From assembly GCA_030141605.1 (NCBI GenBank), contig JAQGDQ010000065.1, positions 139,001 to 203,000 of the forward strand: a stretch of 64,000 bases of DNA, in the 5' to 3' direction. Below the pieces are notes generated by a model. The model had not been told where the DNA came from, ran no database searches, and worked only from the letters and a program-made list of their open reading frames with translations. The translations under genes and the position numbers were made by a program. Of the stretch, positions 59,565 through 64,000 are shown piece after piece (within the stretch, counting starts at the first letter, position 1; every line of letters starts with the position of its first letter). The stretch is from Tubiluchus corallicola (taxonomy: Eukaryota > Priapulida > Priapulimorpha > Priapulimorphida > Tubiluchidae).

Positions 59565-60192
59565 GGCCGCGTTTCCACTGCGTCCGCACAGACACGCACA
59601 CACAAGGACTTTTCTGTCCGCACATTTTACGTCCGCAAAAGTTGCTTCCATTGGGACCGCACTCATTCCGTACAACACGTCATAAATGCATCAAAAGTTC
59701 AGCGTGAAATTCTAGACATGAGACTTTCTCGAAAAAAGAATATTTTTTATTTTGCTGTGGTGAGGAAGCGACAACATCGTTTTTGGGCACACCCAATATT
59801 TGAATATTTTATTCTCTCTCGTTCTCGTTTCTTTTCTTTCTTTATTTCTCCTGCTGGCTCAGTGCTCTAACAGCACCAAACTATTGGCCGATTTTAACTT
59901 GACGATTTTTCACTTGGTGGTGAAGGCAAATCGTGGTAGTTTCAACGAGTCTTGTGCGAAGGTTTAAACATATTTTCTCCTTCTTATTACTAGTTTACTA
60001 CATCATCTTTAGCTTTTGCATGCCCATATGCTGCAATTTTTACAGCTGGTTTTCTAATGGAATTTAAAAAGACTAGTTGTATTCACTTCAAATAAAAAGT
60101 GGCTATTTTAAAGCTAACGATCCATAGTTGCCTTGTAACAGATCAGTGACTATTTTCGGTTTTTTTGCTGGCGCAGTGGAAACGCGGCCTTA
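59562..60192. mobile_element. 631-bp DNA element with perfect 21-bp terminal inverted repeats
   Basis: The sequence TAAGGCCGCGTTTCCACTGC plus G at 59562-59582 is matched exactly, inverted, at 60172-60192. If the outer TA is a 2-bp target duplication, the inverted repeat begins AGGCCGCG. The interior has no long open frame, so it is non-autonomous. Candidate superfamilies are those with TA, TAA or TTAA targets (Tc1/mariner, Harbinger-type, piggyBac). The left flank is TTAA and the right is TTAT, so the choice is open. Confidence 0.75.
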
Positions 60193-62639
60193 TCAGATAA
60201 TATTAACTGCTTATTTGTGTTTCGTTTCTTAGTTTGCGAAAATAGTTTTGCATTAAATTTTGGATACATTCTCTATTGTTTAAAGCTCAGTAAATTAGTT
60301 AACCTACCGAATTGTTTAAATCGACAATGGCTACATTGTAGCTCCATAATTGTGTAAAAACCATCTAGACACCGTTTTTACATTATTTGTTGTGTTTTTG
60401 CATTACTTTGCGTCGGAGTTTTAAATCAGCTTTCATGCCTACACCGGCAATACGGAACTAAATACTCAGTAGTTGCTATTAGCAGAGGATCGTGTAACTA
60501 AAAGCGTTACTGTCATTATTATTGTACGGAATTATTATTTAGGGCATAATTGTGTTTCTAAATAGGCACTTCGAAGACATTCGCAGTCGTATAAATAGCG
60601 TGTAGGAAGCACATGGTTGCAATTGTCCACACACTCAATAAATCAAGTTTGGTGAAATATTAAATCTAGCTGCTTCATAGTGAAACATGAATGCCTATCG
60701 GCCCCCACACATCTACTATAGAAAGTTACAACGAATATCTAGAAGCAAACATTAAAAGTGATCGGATATTAAATCTTTGCTACTTCATAATGAACCTTTA
60801 ACGTATATAGAGTTTAAATCTTATTTTGTAGAAAAGCAATCATTAATAAAAAAAGCACAAAGCTTAGAAGTCGACTTAAATGGACGTTTAAATTTGGTGT
60901 AAGTTTAAATTTTGATCACTAATATGTATTCGGTGCTTCACAAGTATCCCCAAGGATTCTGTTACGACTCTGAGAACATGTGCAGTTCGTATGTTAATAA
61001 ACCGTTCTTATTAGAGCAAATACAGTCGCTGAGAGATAACATTTTGATGTTACCTCTTTAAAAGCATAAAATAATTAAATTATTAAATTTGGTTAGTGAA
61101 CGAATACAGATTGAAGCGTAAGCATCACTAGTTGCAAAGTGTTAAATTAGTAAGAGTTAGAGCAATACAAAACATACTTTTAAAAAGCATTAAATTTTAT
61201 AATTTATTAATCTAAAAAATCTCTAGCACCGCGACAGAGGTGTTAAATTAAAGTGTACTACTGACTATAAACTCGTTTTAGTTTTCGGTAAGCTCGTGAA
61301 TAACCTAGTTTTTGTAGTCTTGTGGAGCCGCTGAATTTGTCGGTTCTAACCATCTTGGGTTTCAACCCTGGAGGTGTACAAAATTGATTTTTGCACCAAA
61401 ACATCTATTGCACCGTAAATAACCAGTAATTAATTGTCAGTAGAAAAACCATAGAAATTATTTGCGTAGTTACTGTGTAAGGATTAAAGGAAAATTAGGT
61501 TCACCAATGTGAGTATAGATATAATTAGATAGATATAGTTAATACTGATACACACTGGATTTGAATCATTTTTTATCGGAATCAACATTCATTCAAAAAT
61601 TTAGCAAATTGTTCATATCATTTGATCCACAGTTGTCGACAAATAAGTCTTATAAATTTAGTGTTTCCTTTTAAATGAATGTTATATTTATCATCCTTCT
61701 ATGTTTTTAAATATTTGACACGATTTTGTTGTAATCAATTCGTTCATTGTAAGCCTGTGTTTTTATCTGTATGATCATGTAGATTCATCGTTACCGATAT
61801 CTATTGTTTTTTAATTTGGACTAATTTGTTACAACGTTACATGAGATGTATTATTAATATGTTTATCCCTAATATGTTAGTCAATAAATTCAATTCAACT
61901 CAATTTAATTCAATTCAAATAGATTGCCTGCTGCAGTTTCATATTTCTGTCGGTGGTTACAGACATAATTGTCTACGATTACCCTTCCGATAACTGTTAC
62001 ATAAATTTATTTTACAGCTATTATAATGCCAGACGCTCTCAACACCTCGCCTTATTGGTTCCTGAACGTTTTACTTTTGCTTTTTATATTTTTCACCAGA
62101 CATTTTCTTATCAGTGAATTCTTTACCAGCTCTACTAAATTAGTTATATATTTTACTTGGACTTGCTCTCACATTTCCACGTAGCCATGTTTTAATATGT
62201 ATGCATTCTTCCTTACGAGGTTCGTACCGTATGGCATTGTGGCACATAAAACTATCTCGTTTTCTTTTCGGTCAACCATCCTTTTAATACTCAGACCAGA
62301 ATTGCTTAACTTTCCTAGCAAGTTATACATCGTTCTCTTCACCAGAAATACCATTACATAAATATTTTATAAAGTGCGCGAAAATACATACACAAATTGA
62401 CTGCGTTGCTACAGGCGGTTTCTTTTTGGCTTCACACGCCTTTTTGCTTCGCGCTTGTAACGTTAAGTAAATTTCCAAACTATATCAAGAGGAAATTGTG
62501 TTTTATACATAATTTCATTAGCTTCAAGAGTCAGGCAAAAGTAAAATCATTGAGAATTTATTATAGTACACAATTTCGACTTTGTGCAAAATGTTCTGAA
62601 TGGTTTTGCAGTGATACTGTACTGTTGGTGTTGGTGCTG
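60193..62639. other. Gene-free region with one LINE-like 3' tail
   Basis: No coding region is supported. At 61870-61920 'TCAATAAATTCAATTCAACT' and further CAATT units resemble a LINE 3' end with pentamer repeats. The preceding 100-150 bp may be its 3' UTR, in plus orientation. Frames at 62169-62642 show no family features. Confidence 0.4.
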
Positions 62640-63116
62640 TAGGTGTCATCATTGTTGGTGTCATCATCATCATCGCCATCAACATCATGATCACCATGTG
62701 ATGTGGTGGGTGCTGTGTGGTGTGGTGGTGGTGGTGGTGGTGTTGTGCTGTGGGTGATGTGTGTTGGTGGCGTGGTGTGGGTAGTGTGGTGGGTGTGGTT
62801 TAGTGTGGTCTGGGTGGTGTTGATGATGTGGTGTGAGTGATGTGGTGGGATAATCTGGTGGGGTGGTATGGTGTGGGTGGTGTGTTTGTGTAGTGTGGTG
62901 GGTGTGGTGGTATGGTGTCGAGTGGTGTCGAGTGGTGTGGTGTGGTGTGGTGTGGTGTGGTGTGGGTGGTGTGCTGTGAGTGGAGCGGTGGGTTGGCGTG
63001 TTGTGTTGTGTAGGTTGTGTAGTGTTATGGTATGGTGTGGGTAGGTGTGGTGTGGTGTGGTGTGGTGTAGGTAGTATGAGTTTATGCACAAAATTCTTTT
63101 GGGGGTTTGGCTAGTC
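62640..63116. repeat. Left arm of a large inverted repeat: GT-rich satellite plus unique 39-bp edge
   Basis: From about 62690 to 63077 the plus strand is almost wholly G and T, built of GGTGT and GTGGT units. At 63078-63116 it ends in a unique sequence containing TTATGCACAAAATTCTTT and GGTTTGGCTAGTC. That same edge occurs inverted at 63640-63679, where it borders a CA-rich arm. The long minus-strand frames of threonine, histidine and proline here are translations of the repeat, not genes. Confidence 0.88.
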
Positions 63117-63229
63117 ATATATTAATAATATGACAACTCCTCTCTACAGCATAATAATTATCATCAAGATTATTATGATCATCAAGATTTATTGAAAGTA
63201 GACAAGCACAAAAGCAATCAACAAAATTG

Positions 63230-63455
63230 TCAGTGATACTGATGATGTTGCTTTTGTAGCGAAGCTTTAGGCCAACCATTTGCTTTAATCAAATTTCGAT
63301 AAAATCTAGCTGAATCCTTCACTGTTCGCTTTCGTTCAGGGTCCCCAAATTCCACAAGGTGCATGCCAAATCTCTCGCTGTATCCAGCATCCACTCAAAA
63401 TTGTCCATGAACCGAGCTGCGTAACGCTTTACGTCGCAACCGTCTAAATCGATGG
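63230..63455 (-). pseudogene. Last exon of a glycosyl hydrolase family 1 (beta-glucosidase/lactase-like) gene, frameshifted
   Basis: After an acceptor (TTTTGTAG) at 63456-63463, the minus strand reads 'AIDLDGCDVKRYAARFMDNF' and EW. In the next frame it reads 'GYSERFGMHLVEFGDPERKR' and 'TVKDSARFYRNLIKANGWPK', ending in TGA at 63230. This is the conserved C-terminus of GH1 enzymes: the DNFEW...GY..RFG substrate-binding block, then the R..K.SA.FY.. end. One base is missing between the EW and GY blocks (about 63385-63391), so the exon is broken as it stands. The catalytic acid and nucleophile lie in earlier exons, which are not in the window. The exon sits in the loop of a large inverted repeat and may be a carried fragment or the tail of a gene beyond the right edge. 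Confidence 0.72.
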
Positions 63456-63639
63456 CTACAAAATATAAGAAGTTATGTTAAAATGTATAAACCCCCAGCG
63501 AGAAGGCACTAGATCGTCAGCTTTCGTTTGACATATAGATCGCTGCAAATAGTGCCGTCGTCGGAGTTCTAGCCTCGAATCTTGTATATATATATATAAG
63601 ATTCGATATATAAAAGATATCACCGAAATTAATTATACA

Positions 63640-64000
63640 GACTAGCCAAACCCCTTTAAAGAATTTTGTGCATAAGCTCACAATAACCCACACTACACCA
63701 CACAACCACACAACCACCCACTACCCCATACCACACCGCCCACATCGTACCGCAACACAACACCCACACTATACCACAACACCACACCACCCACGCAACA
63801 CACCCACCCACCACATCATACCACCCACACAGTCACACCACCGCGACACTCACCCATAGGACACCACCCACAACAAACAACACCCATCACACTACAGCAA
63901 CACAACCCACACCACACCACCCACACCCTACCACCCCTGCACATTATCAAAGCAAACACCACACCACCCATACACCCCAACAACACCAACCACACCACAT
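63640..64000. repeat. Right arm of the large inverted repeat: unique 40-bp edge plus CA-rich satellite, running off the window
   Basis: The unique edge (GACTAGCCAAACCCC, then AAAGAATTTTGTGCATAAGC) at 63640-63679 is the reverse complement of the left edge with a few differences. It is followed to the end of the window by CCACA/CCACC units, the complement of the left arm's GT-rich repeat. The outer end lies beyond 64000. Confidence 0.88.

Noticed and set aside
62561-63118. Long minus-strand frames made of His, Thr and Pro
   Set aside because: They are translations of the GT-rich satellite; both frames are open only because the repeat lacks stops.

Overview
This is nuclear DNA from an animal, almost certainly an invertebrate. 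It is AT-rich, its genes have GT-AG introns, and it contains orthologues of metazoan genes: adducin, an SLC15A4-type transporter, the PR-Set7/KMT5A histone methyltransferase and the Notchless WD40 protein. The repeats are dominated by CR1-like and RTE-like non-LTR retrotransposons, with a Ty3/gypsy fragment, several short inverted-repeat DNA elements and a tRNA-derived SINE. The species cannot be named from the sequence.

Layout. 1-6.7 kb: a decayed reverse transcriptase, then a 726-bp inverted-repeat element with a clean 9-bp target duplication, then gene-free DNA. 6.8-13.6 kb: two convergent genes with uninterrupted coding regions, adducin (+) and an SLC15A4-like proton/oligopeptide transporter (-). 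13.6-28.4 kb: a repeat-rich block. It holds a gypsy integrase fragment fused to a minus-strand LINE; that LINE appears split by a nearly complete CR1-like element with a PHD finger, endonuclease and reverse transcriptase. An RTE-like LINE follows. 28.5-34.5 kb: KMT5A (+), reconstructed as seven coding exons (404 aa), with transposon remnants in its introns. 37.9-45.2 kb: NLE1 (-), ten coding exons closing exactly in frame to 477 aa, with a SINE and a piggyBac-like element in its introns. 45.5-50.7 kb: more LINE fragments, including a second CR1-like copy that carries a 184-bp inverted duplicate of its own 3' region, and a 408-codon reverse transcriptase ORF. 56.4-59.3 kb: a two-exon gene for a 92-aa secreted, four-cysteine peptide ending in a possible amidation signal; I do not recognise the family. 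59.5-60.2 kb: a perfect hairpin abutting a 631-bp inverted-repeat element. 62.6-64 kb: a large inverted repeat with GT-rich and CA-rich arms around the last exon of a broken glycosyl hydrolase family 1 gene.

The host genes do not form one pathway. They cover membrane skeleton (adducin), lysosomal/endosomal transport (SLC15A4), chromatin and cell-cycle control (KMT5A), ribosome assembly (NLE1) and possibly secreted signalling (the peptide). The most novel-looking items are the secreted peptide gene, the inverted duplication inside the second CR1 copy, and the foldback-like structure at the right end.
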